DNA of 64,000 nt from Saccharofermentans sp. (GTDB lineage: Bacteria > Bacillota > Clostridia > Saccharofermentanales > Saccharofermentanaceae). Below are positions 55,984 to 64,000 of the stretch, piece by piece. Both the position numbers and the translations under genes were made by a program. The DNA lies in NCBI GenBank assembly GCA_016292135.1, contig JAEFAZ010000005.1:1-64000 (forward strand). The letters are read 5' to 3'. The notes under the pieces were generated by a model. It did not search any database and was not told where the DNA came from. It saw only the letters and a program-made list of their open reading frames with translations. Numbering within the stretch: position 1 is the stretch's first letter; each line of letters starts with the position of its first letter.

Positions 55984-56400
55984 TTACAGGCCTCCGGTCG
56001 CGACGCCATTCTTGCTCTGTTTATCCGGAACGGAAGACCCGTAATACCTCCTCATGAACAGCACGAAAGCCCTTTCAAGCTCGGCTCCGTCCTTGATGGA
56101 ATAGAAATACTGCTCGCCGTTATCAGAGAAAGTCGTTCTCATGATGACGAGTTCTGGTTTCCTGTGGTTGCCGTCATCCGGCACATAATTATACATTACG
56201 ACATATTCGACCTTGGCCAGGACAAAATTATCGATCATCATCATGTAGAAATCCTTCTTGTTGTAGGGATCCCTTATGACGACCAGCTCATCGCCGGCAT
56301 TTCTCTTCATGTGTTCGCCGGCTGCCTTGGCCCTGCGGTCAGCCCTGATGGCTGCCGCCTTCCTGCGGTTGGTATTTCTGTCGATCCTGTTCTTTTTCAT
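55984..56400 (-). CDS. DUF1292-like small protein
   Basis: The 138-residue soluble protein starts with a basic region (about 1-35, rich in Arg/Lys) and continues with strands like DUF1292 (DFYMMMIDNFVLAKVEYVVMYNY and later LVIMRTTFSDNGEQYFYSI). The second DUF1292-type gene lies just upstream. Function is unknown. The ribosome-binding site is weak, so translation may depend on the upstream gene. Confidence 0.65.
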   Translation of the reverse strand: MKKNRIDRNTNRRKAAAIRADRRAKAAGEHMKRNAGDELVVIRDPYNKKDFYMMMIDNFVLAKVEYVVMYNYVPDDGNHRKPELVIMRTTFSDNGEQYFYSIKDGAELERAFVLFMRRYYGSSVPDKQSKNGVATGGL

Positions 56401-56412
56401 GATGCAAAAAGA

Positions 56413-56739
56413 TTACTCTTCTTCGTCGTCCTCTTCTTCCTCGTCATCGTACATCTCGCAGATCTTGTCGTAGTAATCGAAAACGATGTCCTCTTCCTCC
56501 TCATCCAGTGTGGAAAGAAGGTCTTCGCCGTCCTCGCCCTGCGTTACTTTCATGATGACAAGATCGATCTCCTCGGGAAGGTCATCAAAATCGAAGTCGG
56601 GATCCTCTGCTGCTTCTTCGGGAAGCACGATAAGAGATACATAGATATTCCCGTTAAGCTGGAACTTATCGTCCAGGAAGAAAGACTGTGTCTTACCTGT
56701 CTCTTCGTCCTTCAGTGTTATGATATTATCCTGATCCAT
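56413..56739 (-). CDS. DUF1292 family protein with acidic tail
   Basis: The 108-residue protein has the DUF1292 core: IITLKDEETGKTQSFFLDD, then NIYVSLIVLPEE and DLVIMKVT. It ends with a run of Asp and Glu (about 88-108). I chose the ATG at 56739, eight bases after GAGG. In Firmicutes DUF1292 genes follow ruvX, as here. Function is unknown; the acidic tail contrasts with the basic head of the next gene's product. Confidence 0.85.
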   Translation of the reverse strand: MDQDNIITLKDEETGKTQSFFLDDKFQLNGNIYVSLIVLPEEAAEDPDFDFDDLPEEIDLVIMKVTQGEDGEDLLSTLDEEEEDIVFDYYDKICEMYDDEEEEDDEEE

Positions 56740-56820
56740 ATAATTCACCTCATGTCTTTATTGAGCCGGTTCCTTGGAGAACCATCTCATATTATATCAA
56801 AATATTAAGGAAGATGCTTA

Positions 56821-57240
56821 TTAGCGATTACTGTCCAGATAATCCTGCAGAAAGACTTCGGCTGCCACCTGGTCGATGACGTTCTTCTGCTTCCTGGCAT
56901 CCTTGCCGGCAGCATGAAGATACTGCGAAGCGATAACGGTGGAGAATCTTTCGTCGATATAATGGATCGGCAGGCCATAGGTCTCTTCAAGGAGAGATGC
57001 AAATCCTTCGACCTTCTCCTGGGTCTCGGAGCCCGTACCGTCCGTCCTTAAGGGCCTTCCCAGTACTATGTCAGTGACTTCCTGCTCCTTAATGATCTGT
57101 CCGATCCTGTTAAGAGCCCAATCGATATCACGGCCGTTCCAGTTAACGGTCTCATATCCTTTTGCAATGAGGTGAGTTACATCAGACAAAGCTATACCGA
57201 TACGGCGCATGCCGTAATCTATGCCCATTATCCTGCCCAT
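56821..57240 (-). CDS. ruvX: Holliday junction resolvase-like protein YqgF/RuvX
   Basis: The 139-residue protein has the YqgF fold: GIDYGMRRIGIALSD near residue 6 with the first Asp, VLGRPLRTDGTGS with the P-loop-like turn, IHYIDERFSTV with the Glu, and VIDQVAAEVFLQDYL with the last Asp. Members are RNase H-like nucleases tied to 16S rRNA 5' maturation and Holliday junction cleavage. It starts six bases after ireB on the same strand, the usual ireB-ruvX-DUF1292 order. Confidence 0.95.
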   Translation of the reverse strand: MGRIMGIDYGMRRIGIALSDVTHLIAKGYETVNWNGRDIDWALNRIGQIIKEQEVTDIVLGRPLRTDGTGSETQEKVEGFASLLEETYGLPIHYIDERFSTVIASQYLHAAGKDARKQKNVIDQVAAEVFLQDYLDSNR

Positions 57241-57246
57241 ATCAGA

Positions 57247-57498
57247 TCAGAGTTTCTCGCAGAATTCGCTGATGATGACTTCGAGGAGTTCGTCACGGTC
57301 GATCCTTCTGATCAGGCCGCGGGCACCCTTATAGCTTGTGATATAGGTCGGGTCACCGGAAATAAAATATCCTACAAGCTGGTTGATCGGGTTATAGCCC
57401 TTCTCCTTGAGAGCGTTCAAAACATACGTCATAAGAGCTTTGACGTCCGCATATCTATCCCCTGACAGGTTAAATTTTGTCGTGTCCTGGTTATCCAA
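57247..57498 (-). CDS. ireB: IreB family regulatory phosphoprotein
   Basis: The 83-residue protein matches IreB (DUF965): TTKFNLSGDRYADVKALM..., then LKEKGYNPINQLVGYFISGDPTYITSY and ARGLIRRIDRDELLEVI. In Enterococcus faecalis IreB is phosphorylated by the PASTA kinase IreK on N-terminal threonines; Thr6 and Thr7 here are the counterparts. It uses a TTG start nine bases after GGGGG. The ireB-ruvX pair is conserved in Firmicutes; alaS, often upstream, is not here. Confidence 0.95.
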   Translation of the reverse strand: MDNQDTTKFNLSGDRYADVKALMTYVLNALKEKGYNPINQLVGYFISGDPTYITSYKGARGLIRRIDRDELLEVIISEFCEKL

Positions 57499-57597
57499 TC
57501 GACGAGTCCCCCTGTTTGATCTATATACGCTATTTTATCACAATTGATGGATAAGTAACCCTGTTTTTGAGTTTTTTATCGGGCAGCAGATCATTCT

Positions 57598-58041
57598 TCA
57601 GGTATCTATCCTCACCATCTCGGCCAGAGCCCTGTTCCTGTAATTGAGATCTTCCCTGACAGTGAAGCCCTGACTTTCCCAGAAAGCGTTTCCGGCATCG
57701 TTATACTTGAAGACAAGACAGGCGACCTTGAGTATCCCCTCTTCTTCCTTAAGAGCGGTAAGAGCCATATTAAGAAGAGTTGTAGCTATTCCCTGCCCCC
57801 TCTTGTCCTCTGCGACAGCCATGTGATGGATAAAGCCCCTGCGTCCGTCGTGGCCTGTGAGGATGACACCGATAACCCTGTCGCCTTCCAGCGCGACGAA
57901 GCTCGTATTAGGGTTTCTCTTAAGATACTTGTCTATACCCTCGCGAGAATCGTCCAGGTTGTTGAATCCCATGTTCTTGCAGGACATCCAGAGATCCCAG
58001 ACCTTGTCGTAATAATCGATCGTCATAAGCTTATATTCCAT
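57598..58041 (-). CDS. GNAT family N-acetyltransferase
   Basis: The 147-residue protein is a GNAT enzyme. The acetyl-CoA motif A is VAEDKRGQGIATTLLNMAL near residue 78, and motif B is seen in YNDAGNAFWESQGFTVRED. The substrate cannot be told. I chose the ATG at 58041, six bases after GAGG; an in-frame GTG at 58053 overlaps that site. The site also overlaps the methyltransferase stop, so the two genes are coupled. Confidence 0.9.
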   Translation of the reverse strand: MEYKLMTIDYYDKVWDLWMSCKNMGFNNLDDSREGIDKYLKRNPNTSFVALEGDRVIGVILTGHDGRRGFIHHMAVAEDKRGQGIATTLLNMALTALKEEEGILKVACLVFKYNDAGNAFWESQGFTVREDLNYRNRALAEMVRIDT

Positions 58042-58049
58042 GTCTTTCC

Positions 58050-58844
58050 TCACTTTCTCTTTTTAAGGACCGCATATGCGGCATAGTGTCTGACAGTAAA
58101 TTCCTCAGGCGCGATCCTGCTTAAGAGGTCCCTGTGCTCTTTATCCCAGGCAGAGAGTTCCTCGGCTGACAGGGACGCACCGACTCCCCTGCATGCAAAC
58201 ATCCTTCCGTGCCAGGACTCTCTCGTAAAAGGCACATCCAGCAGATATTCATCGTGCTTTTCCAGCTCGAAAAGCTCAAGCGCTTCATCAGGGATATGGA
58301 TCGGATGCATCGTCTCCCTCCCGCCTGACCAGTCGGGACTGTACTTCAGCACGAGCTCCTCCGATGCCCCTGCCACGGGATCTTCGAAAGGAAGCCAGGC
58401 CATGAAGAGCACAAGGATCCTACCGTCATCACGGAGAAGACAGTCTAACTTCGGCATAAGAGTCTTATGGTCAAAATACCAGAAGCACTGGCAGGCAGTC
58501 ACGACATCAAAGGAAGCTTCGGGATAGTCGATATCTTCTGCCGGTACGGCCAAGTATTCTATATCCATTCCGGCTTCGGCTGAAAGTCTTTTTGCCTGCT
58601 CTATCTGTTCGGGCGATATGTCCGTGCCTGTCCAGCGGGCACCATAGCGGTACATGTTGCGGGGCAGGACACCGGTACCCGTTCCCAAATCCAGAACCTT
58701 CTGACCTTCTATGCAAAGCCCCAGTTCTGCGATCTTACGGTAGAACCCTTCCGGGTATATGTCACGGTATTTTGCATATTCGGCTGAGGTCCTTCCCCAG
58801 TCGAAGGCCTTGCCGGCATCTATTCTTGAATCTTTTATATCCAT
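58050..58844 (-). CDS. Class I SAM-dependent methyltransferase
   Basis: The 264-residue protein has the Rossmann methyltransferase motifs: VLDLGTGTGVLPRNM (motif I, near residue 52), DISPEQIEQAK (motif II) and FDVVTACQCFWYFD (motif IV-V region, near 114). The substrate is unknown; a small molecule is likely from its similarity to UbiE/Methyltransf_11-type proteins. I chose the ATG at 58844, eight bases after GGAGG; a TTG at 58850 is too close to that site. It lies after mtaB by 15 bases. Confidence 0.9.
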   Translation of the reverse strand: MDIKDSRIDAGKAFDWGRTSAEYAKYRDIYPEGFYRKIAELGLCIEGQKVLDLGTGTGVLPRNMYRYGARWTGTDISPEQIEQAKRLSAEAGMDIEYLAVPAEDIDYPEASFDVVTACQCFWYFDHKTLMPKLDCLLRDDGRILVLFMAWLPFEDPVAGASEELVLKYSPDWSGGRETMHPIHIPDEALELFELEKHDEYLLDVPFTRESWHGRMFACRGVGASLSAEELSAWDKEHRDLLSRIAPEEFTVRHYAAYAVLKKRK

Positions 58845-58859
58845 AGACAAGTCCTCCTG

Positions 58860-60134
58860 TCACTTAACGATAAGATCACTGCCGTTTGCGGCTGTGACGA
58901 CACCTTTATAAAGTGTTCCGGGCTCGATCTTATCCTCACTTTCTATACGGGTTCTTACATAATTGGCTGTATAACCCGAATTATCCTGTTCGACCAGGAC
59001 ATCGACTTCTTTTCCGACCATGGATCCGGCGAACGCATGCTCAAGTTCATTCGACAAAGCCAGAAGTTTTGAATTCCTTGCTTTCTTAACTTCCGGCGCA
59101 ATCTGGCCGGGCATCCCGGCAGCAACTGTTCCTTCACGCACGGAATAAGGGAAACAATGGATCTTGGCAAAACCGATCTTCTTAGCGAAAGCCAGCGTCT
59201 CCTCGAACTCTTCGTCTGTCTCTCCGGGGAAGCCGCAGATGATATCGGTCGTGATGGATACATCCGGGAAGAGGCTCCTTACGAGCCTGACCTTCTCTTC
59301 GAACTCAGCAGATGTATAGTCACGGTTCATGCGCTTTAAGACGCTATCAGATCCGCTCTGCAGGGACATATGGAAATGAGGGCATGCTGCACCTGTCTTT
59401 GAAAGCCCCTCCAGGAAATCAGCGGTCAAAGACATAGGTTCGACCGAACCTAAACGCAGCCTAACGATACCGGGGATATCCGCTATCTTCTTAAGCAGGT
59501 TCAGAAGATCCATGATATCCCCGCCGCGGTCCTTGGCATAGGAACATACATGGATACCTGAGACTACTATCTCCTTATATCCTTCCCCTGCCAGGAACTT
59601 AGCCTCTTCAAGGGCTGACTCTTCCGTCCTGCTCGCAACTCTTCCCCTTGCGAAAGGAATAACGCAGTAGGTACAGAACTTATTGCAGCCGTCTTCGACC
59701 TTAAGGAAAGCCCTGGTACCTTCAGGAGACAGGATCGTTCCGAAATCGTGATAGCTGTCGCTTTTGGATACAGGCGGACGCACATGACTTGTCTTGTGGT
59801 CTCTTGTCCCTGCGTATTCCTCGACTTTCGATAAACAGAGATTCTTGTCGCGTGTCCCGAGGACTATATCCGCATCGACCACACCGTCTGCAAGTTCCGA
59901 GGCGCACCCCATGGCAACAACGATGGCATCAGGGTTGGCCCTTGCCATCCTTCTTAACATCTGCCGGGATTTGCGGTCTGCTTCACCGGTAACTGAACAT
60001 GTGTTGACTATAAGGCAGTCGGCATCTTCAGGACGGTCCGTAACGGTATGTCCCGCAGCAACAAAATCCGCTCTGACCGCGTCAGTCTCATACTGATTGA
60101 CGCGGCATCCTAAAGTCAGGAAATAGACTTTCAC
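58860..60134 (-). CDS. mtaB: tRNA (N6-threonylcarbamoyladenosine-37 C2)-methylthiotransferase
   Basis: The 424-residue enzyme adds a methylthio group to t6A37 of tRNAs reading ANN codons. The N-terminal MTTase domain has FLTLGCRVNQYETDA and VNTCSVTGEAD, a third Cys is in MGCASELA, the radical-SAM domain has CNKFCTYCVIPFARG (three Cys for the second 4Fe-4S cluster), and a TRAM-like C-terminal domain follows. LGCRVNQYE distinguishes MtaB from MiaB. The start overlaps the aspS stop by four bases (ATGA). Confidence 0.96.
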   Translation of the reverse strand: MKVYFLTLGCRVNQYETDAVRADFVAAGHTVTDRPEDADCLIVNTCSVTGEADRKSRQMLRRMARANPDAIVVAMGCASELADGVVDADIVLGTRDKNLCLSKVEEYAGTRDHKTSHVRPPVSKSDSYHDFGTILSPEGTRAFLKVEDGCNKFCTYCVIPFARGRVASRTEESALEEAKFLAGEGYKEIVVSGIHVCSYAKDRGGDIMDLLNLLKKIADIPGIVRLRLGSVEPMSLTADFLEGLSKTGAACPHFHMSLQSGSDSVLKRMNRDYTSAEFEEKVRLVRSLFPDVSITTDIICGFPGETDEEFEETLAFAKKIGFAKIHCFPYSVREGTVAAGMPGQIAPEVKKARNSKLLALSNELEHAFAGSMVGKEVDVLVEQDNSGYTANYVRTRIESEDKIEPGTLYKGVVTAANGSDLIVK

Positions 60135-61876
60135 TGTCTTACTTTGATATGGGTCTCACGGAGCTGCATCTCGGTGACATCGCCGGGAGCGCCGCAGAGG
60201 AGATCCTGGGCATTGCCGTTCATCGGGAATGCGATGACCTCACGGATATTCTCTTCGCCGCGCAGGATCATGAGCATACGGTCAACGCCGGGAGCCATGC
60301 CTGCATGAGGGGGAGCACCGAACTTGAATGCATTGTAGAGAGCGCCGAACCTGGTCTTGAGATCTTCCTCGCTGTAGCCTGCGATCTCGAATGCCTTCTT
60401 CATGATCTCCAAGTCGTGGTTCCTGACAGCGCCGGATGACAGCTCGATGCCGTTGCAGACGATGTCGTACTGGTAAGCCAGGATCTCGTCAGGCTTCTTG
60501 GTGTTAAGCGCTTCGAGACCTCCCTGGGGCATGGAGAAAGGATTATGCGTGAAGATATAGTGACCGACTTCCTTGTCGTATTCGAACATGGGGAAATCGT
60601 TGACGAAGCAGAACCTGAAAGCGTTCTGTTCGATGAGTTCGAGCCTTGCGCCGAGTTCATTGCGGATCTGTCCCGCATAGAGGCAGGCCTGTGCTTCAAC
60701 GTCTGCGATGAAGAAGATCGTATCACCAACGGTAAGACCAGCAAGGTCACGGAGCTCGCCCTTCATGTCATCGGGAATGAACTTGTCGATAGGTCCCTTG
60801 TAGGACATATCCTCCAATACTTCCAGGTAGCCTAAGCCGCCCATGCCGATGCTCTGGGCGAACTTCAGCATCTTCTCATGCTGGCCCTTGGAAAGCTTGG
60901 CATGTACATTGATAGCCCTTACGCACTTTCCGTGGAAAGGAGCGAAAGTGCATCTCTGGAAGAACTCGGTAACATCGATGATCCTTAAGGGGTTACGAAG
61001 GTCGGGCTTGTCGGAGCCGAACTCCAGCATCGCCTGTGCATAACTATATACGGGATAAGGTGCCTTTGTAACGGAAGCGCCCTTGGGAGCGAACTTCTCG
61101 AACGTCTCTGTCAGGACTTCCTCGCCTGCAGCGAAAACATCTTCCTGGGTCGCGAAAGCCATCTCGAAGTCTAACTGGTAGAACTCTCCCGGAGACCTGT
61201 CAGCCCTTGCGTCCTCATCACGGAAGCAGGGTGCGATCTGGAAATACTTATCGATGCCGGAGACCATCAGGAGCTGCTTGAACTGCTGGGGTGCCTGGGG
61301 AAGAGCATAGAACTTACCCTTGTACTTACGTGAAGGAACGATATAGTCACGTGCGCCTTCAGGAGATGAAGACGTAAGGATAGGGGTCTGGATCTCAAGG
61401 AAGCCCATCTCGGTCATCTTCTGTCTTAAGAATGAGATGACCTGAGAACGGAAGACGATGTTATCGCGGACCTTGCGGTTACGCATGTCAAGGAATCTGT
61501 ATTTCAGACGGACGTCCTCACGGATCTCCTTGGAGGTCTGGATCTCGAAAGGAAGCTGAGCTGTAACGCGTCCCAGGACAGTGACCTTGTGAGCCTCGAG
61601 TTCGATCGTACCGGACTCGATCTTGGGGTTATATGTCTCCTCGTCACGCTTTTCGATAACGCCCTCGATGCTGATGCAGTCTTCTTTTACGAGACCGTCA
61701 AGAAGGGTCGTGTCACGCATGACGACCTGAAGTACGCCGTACATATCCCTCAAGTCGATGAAAGATACGCCGCCGTGGTCACGGATGTTCTCGATCCAGC
61801 CTGCAACCTTCAGGCTGCTGCCGATATCAGCCTCGGTTATCTCATTGATGACCTTGTCTCTGTAGATGTTTGCCAT
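60131..61876 (-). CDS. aspS: Aspartyl-tRNA synthetase, bacterial type
   Basis: The 581-residue class II synthetase charges tRNA-Asp. It has an OB-fold anticodon domain (about 1-105, VAGWIENIRDHGGVSFIDLRD), class II motif 1 to 3 (FRDEDARADRSPGEFYQLD is motif 2; GMAPGVDRMLMIL is motif 3) and the inserted GAD domain (about 295-410) typical of bacteria. GGAGA lies seven bases before the ATG. A T-box leader lies directly upstream, so expression should rise when tRNA-Asp is uncharged. mtaB follows, coupled by overlap. Confidence 0.97.
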   Translation of the reverse strand: MANIYRDKVINEITEADIGSSLKVAGWIENIRDHGGVSFIDLRDMYGVLQVVMRDTTLLDGLVKEDCISIEGVIEKRDEETYNPKIESGTIELEAHKVTVLGRVTAQLPFEIQTSKEIREDVRLKYRFLDMRNRKVRDNIVFRSQVISFLRQKMTEMGFLEIQTPILTSSSPEGARDYIVPSRKYKGKFYALPQAPQQFKQLLMVSGIDKYFQIAPCFRDEDARADRSPGEFYQLDFEMAFATQEDVFAAGEEVLTETFEKFAPKGASVTKAPYPVYSYAQAMLEFGSDKPDLRNPLRIIDVTEFFQRCTFAPFHGKCVRAINVHAKLSKGQHEKMLKFAQSIGMGGLGYLEVLEDMSYKGPIDKFIPDDMKGELRDLAGLTVGDTIFFIADVEAQACLYAGQIRNELGARLELIEQNAFRFCFVNDFPMFEYDKEVGHYIFTHNPFSMPQGGLEALNTKKPDEILAYQYDIVCNGIELSSGAVRNHDLEIMKKAFEIAGYSEEDLKTRFGALYNAFKFGAPPHAGMAPGVDRMLMILRGEENIREVIAFPMNGNAQDLLCGAPGDVTEMQLRETHIKVRQ

Positions 61877-61905
61877 TGTCTTGTCTCCTTTACATCTTCT
61901 GCCAT

Positions 61906-61942
61906 AAACAAAAACGCCCTAAGCGAATCCACGCTCAGGACG
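61906..61942 (-). terminator. Terminator of the aspS T-box
   Basis: An 11-bp stem with two G-T pairs (61942-61932 with 61925-61915), six-base loop, and TTTTTGTTT on the minus strand. It is the default terminator of the T-box leader. Confidence 0.88.
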
Positions 61943-62163
61943 AACTATACTTGTCCGCGGTACCACCTGAATTATCCGACTCTTGTCAGATCTCTTATGA
62001 CGGCCTTAACGCTGCCTTACGGATCACCTACTGCGCCCTTGCGGCGGTTCAGATCTCTGCTGATAAAGTGTTATCTTATCCGGTTCTATTCACGGCAGCT
62101 TCCAGCCTCAGACTGCCTTCTCTGTGGTGCGATAACCGGAAAGACCTGTCTTTGTCATCGCAT
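61906..62163 (-). promoter_or_regulatory. T-box riboswitch upstream of aspS
   Basis: On the minus strand the leader begins near 62163 (GCGATGACAAAGACAGG), contains a long stem I region including CCGGTT/AACCGG and GGCAG/CTGCC helices, and has the T-box sequence CAGGTGGTACCGCG at 61969-61956. The terminator helix (61942-61932 with 61925-61915) is followed by TTTTTGTTT at 61914-61906. Uncharged tRNA would pair with the UGG bulge and favour the antiterminator. I could not assign the specifier codon with confidence; GAC or GAU is expected. The region 61877-62200 contains nothing else. Confidence 0.93.
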
Positions 62164-62200
62164 TTTACGAATGAGATACTACAATAATCCCCCTGATATG

Positions 62201-64000
62201 TCAACTGACGATCTCAAAATCGATGCGGTCGCAGTCCATATCGACATTGACGAGCTGAACGCTGACATCGTCACCTATGTTGAATATCCTGCGCGACGAT
62301 GCCGCGCAGTATCTTCTCTCATCGAAAGTGTAATGATCCGGCAGAGTCCTGAAAGGCACGAATCCTTCAATGGTATTGGCTAATCTTACGAACATTCCCG
62401 ACGGGATTATTCCGGATATCCTGCCTTCAAATACCTCACCGACTTTTTCGTCCATGTATTCGCAGACCTTGACCTGCACCGATGCCCTCTCGGCTTCGGC
62501 AGCATTACGCTCCATGTCGGAACTGTGAGCTGCCACGACACTTACCTTCCCTCCGAAATGAGCCTTCTTATCCTCACCCTTAAGGTAACTCTTGATTATC
62601 CTGTGTATATAAAGATCGGGATACCTTCTTATCGGGCTCGTAAAGTGGCAGTAGAACTTGGATGCAAGTCCGAAGTGGCCGAAGTTGATGGAATCGTAAA
62701 CGGCTTTAGCCATAGACCTTAAGAGGAGTTCCTCCAGGAGTTCCCTTCTCGGATTGTCGTATGCGTTCGCCATGAAGTTCGCGACGTCTATCGGCTTGGC
62801 TTCATTGGGGATCCTGCCCGGGATGCCGAGATGCCTTGCGACCATGTTAAAACCTGCGATCTTTATGGGATCCGGATCGTCATGCACACGGTATACAAAA
62901 GGATACTGTAATTTATTAAATGTCTCTGCAACACACTCGTTGGCAGCGATCATGAAGGATTCTATTATCCCGTGACAGAAGTTGATGGGATAGGCCATTA
63001 CATCCGTGGGCTTCCCTTCATCGTCAAGAAGGACGCGGGTCTCGGGGAAGTTGAAATTGATAGCGCCTCTTCCCTCTCTCATCCTCTTCAGGATCTCAGC
63101 CAGGACTTTCATATCCGTCAGCATGCCTACGATCTTGCCGTACTCATCAAGATCACTGTCGGCAGGCTCTGTCAGGATGCGGTAACACTCGTTATAGCTC
63201 ATCCTGCGGTCGGATACTATCACGCTCTCATATATATCCGACTTGACCGCATGACCTTCATCGTTGAGTTCCATCTCGCAGGTCATCGTAAACCTTGCAA
63301 CATTCGGATTAAGACTGCAGATACCGTTGGAAAGCTTGGCAGGCAGCATCGGCAGGACCCTGTCGGCAAGATAGACCGATGTGCCTCTTATGAAAGCCTC
63401 TTCATCCAATGCCGTTCCTTCCCTTACATAGTTTGAAACGTCGGCTATATGGACATAGAGATGCCAGTTGCCGTTCGGCAAACGCTCCAGCGTGATCGCG
63501 TCATCCAAGTCCTTGGCATCCTCGCCGTCTATCGTGATCGTAAGAAGACCGCGAAGATCGCGTCTTCCGGCTCTTATGGCAGCATCGACCTCTTCGTCGC
63601 TTAAGCTTATCGCCAGGGGCTCGATCTCAGTCTTCACTTCATCAGGGAAATCCGTCTTCAGACCATACCTTCTGATGACTTCCATCATCCTGACATTGGT
63701 ATTGCCGTAATCACCCAGGACTTCCGTGACCTTCCCGCGGAACTGGCCCTTGCGGGCGTTAGGGTTCAATATCTCACAGACGACGGTCATGCCGAAGGGT
63801 GCGCCGTTTAAGTCCTTGCTGTAGATGGATACGGGCCCGAAGTCTGTCTCCCTGAAGGATGCGCCGGGTATCACTTCTCCCCCGTTCCCTTTGGGTCTCA
63901 ATATCCCGACGACGGTATTCTTAACACCCTCAGGTCCTCTGGGAGCAAGATCTGCAAAGTTTGCGGGTTCATCCGGGAATGACTTCTCAGCCAGAGAACG
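62201..64000 (-). CDS. rnr: Ribonuclease R (RNase II family), 5' end outside window
   Basis: The frame is open to the window edge, so about 599 residues of the C-terminal part are visible. The RNB domain starts with LLTITIDGEDAKDLDDAI, which carries the four acidic metal ligands, continues with LYVHIADVSNYV and FTSPIRRYPDLYIHRI, and an S1 domain closes the protein (GEVFEGRISGIIPSGMFVRL). RNase R degrades structured RNA 3' to 5'. The chain ends shortly after the S1 domain, without the basic tail of E. coli RNase R. A TTG at 63901 is in frame but is not the start because the coding frame continues beyond it. Confidence 0.95.
   Translation of the reverse strand, partial: RSLAEKSFPDEPANFADLAPRGPEGVKNTVVGILRPKGNGGEVIPGASFRETDFGPVSIYSKDLNGAPFGMTVVCEILNPNARKGQFRGKVTEVLGDYGNTNVRMMEVIRRYGLKTDFPDEVKTEIEPLAISLSDEEVDAAIRAGRRDLRGLLTITIDGEDAKDLDDAITLERLPNGNWHLYVHIADVSNYVREGTALDEEAFIRGTSVYLADRVLPMLPAKLSNGICSLNPNVARFTMTCEMELNDEGHAVKSDIYESVIVSDRRMSYNECYRILTEPADSDLDEYGKIVGMLTDMKVLAEILKRMREGRGAINFNFPETRVLLDDEGKPTDVMAYPINFCHGIIESFMIAANECVAETFNKLQYPFVYRVHDDPDPIKIAGFNMVARHLGIPGRIPNEAKPIDVANFMANAYDNPRRELLEELLLRSMAKAVYDSINFGHFGLASKFYCHFTSPIRRYPDLYIHRIIKSYLKGEDKKAHFGGKVSVVAAHSSDMERNAAEAERASVQVKVCEYMDEKVGEVFEGRISGIIPSGMFVRLANTIEGFVPFRTLPDHYTFDERRYCAASSRRIFNIGDDVSVQLVNVDMDCDRIDFEIVS

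Overview
The window looks like chromosomal DNA from an anaerobic, plant-polysaccharide-using Clostridia bacterium (Bacillota), probably from a gut or rumen. Points in favour are strong GGAGG ribosome-binding sites, a T-box leader in front of aspS, an ireB-ruvX-DUF1292 cluster, an SLH-anchored surface protein, a LytS/YesN-type two-component pair, a GH10 xylanase lipoprotein and a Rho with a long charged insertion. I cannot name the genus from sequence alone. I see no tRNA, rRNA, insertion sequence, prophage or CRISPR array.

Positions 1-1740 hold the end of a 2'-5' RNA ligase-like gene and two small membrane proteins. Positions 1834-14371 form a pentose locus. A minus-strand operon encodes a periplasmic-binding lipoprotein, a sugar ABC ATPase, two permeases, an FGGY pentulose kinase and AraD. 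Divergent from it is an AraR-type (GntR plus LacI-like) repressor whose promoter carries overlapping dyads. Behind that, in the opposite direction, lies a response regulator - sensor kinase - second binding-protein operon that resembles three-component sugar sensors. AraD and the kinase would feed L-ribulose into the pentose phosphate pathway; no L-arabinose isomerase is present.

Positions 14440-21528 carry a UbiA-family prenyltransferase of the phosphoribosyl type, a large GT-C-like membrane protein, a serine acetyltransferase, a STAS protein, a diacylglycerol-kinase-family enzyme, and rpmE with rho. Positions 21790-31023 hold the three-domain xylanase, a hybrid sensor kinase with Cache, REC and Hpt domains, mreB and leuS. 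Positions 31044-48614 are dominated by envelope proteins: an acyltransferase, a 1528-residue SLH protein, two convergent GT-C paralogues, YunG-like and TPM-domain proteins, a DUF2975/XRE/DUF4173 set, and DUF2142 and YfhO membrane proteins.

Positions 48697-52006 contain pgi, a DUF4364 protein and a secreted fibronectin/transglutaminase-like protein. From 64000 down to 52013 every gene is on the minus strand: rnr (cut by the window edge), T-box, aspS, mtaB, a methyltransferase, an acetyltransferase, ireB, ruvX, two DUF1292-type proteins, a CPBP protease and a 1021-residue membrane-anchored protein with a propeller-like region and a glycosidase-like barrel.

Several convergent gene pairs overlap at their 3' ends. 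Start codons were chosen from ribosome-binding-site spacing; many in-frame upstream starts overlap the ribosome-binding site and were discarded.
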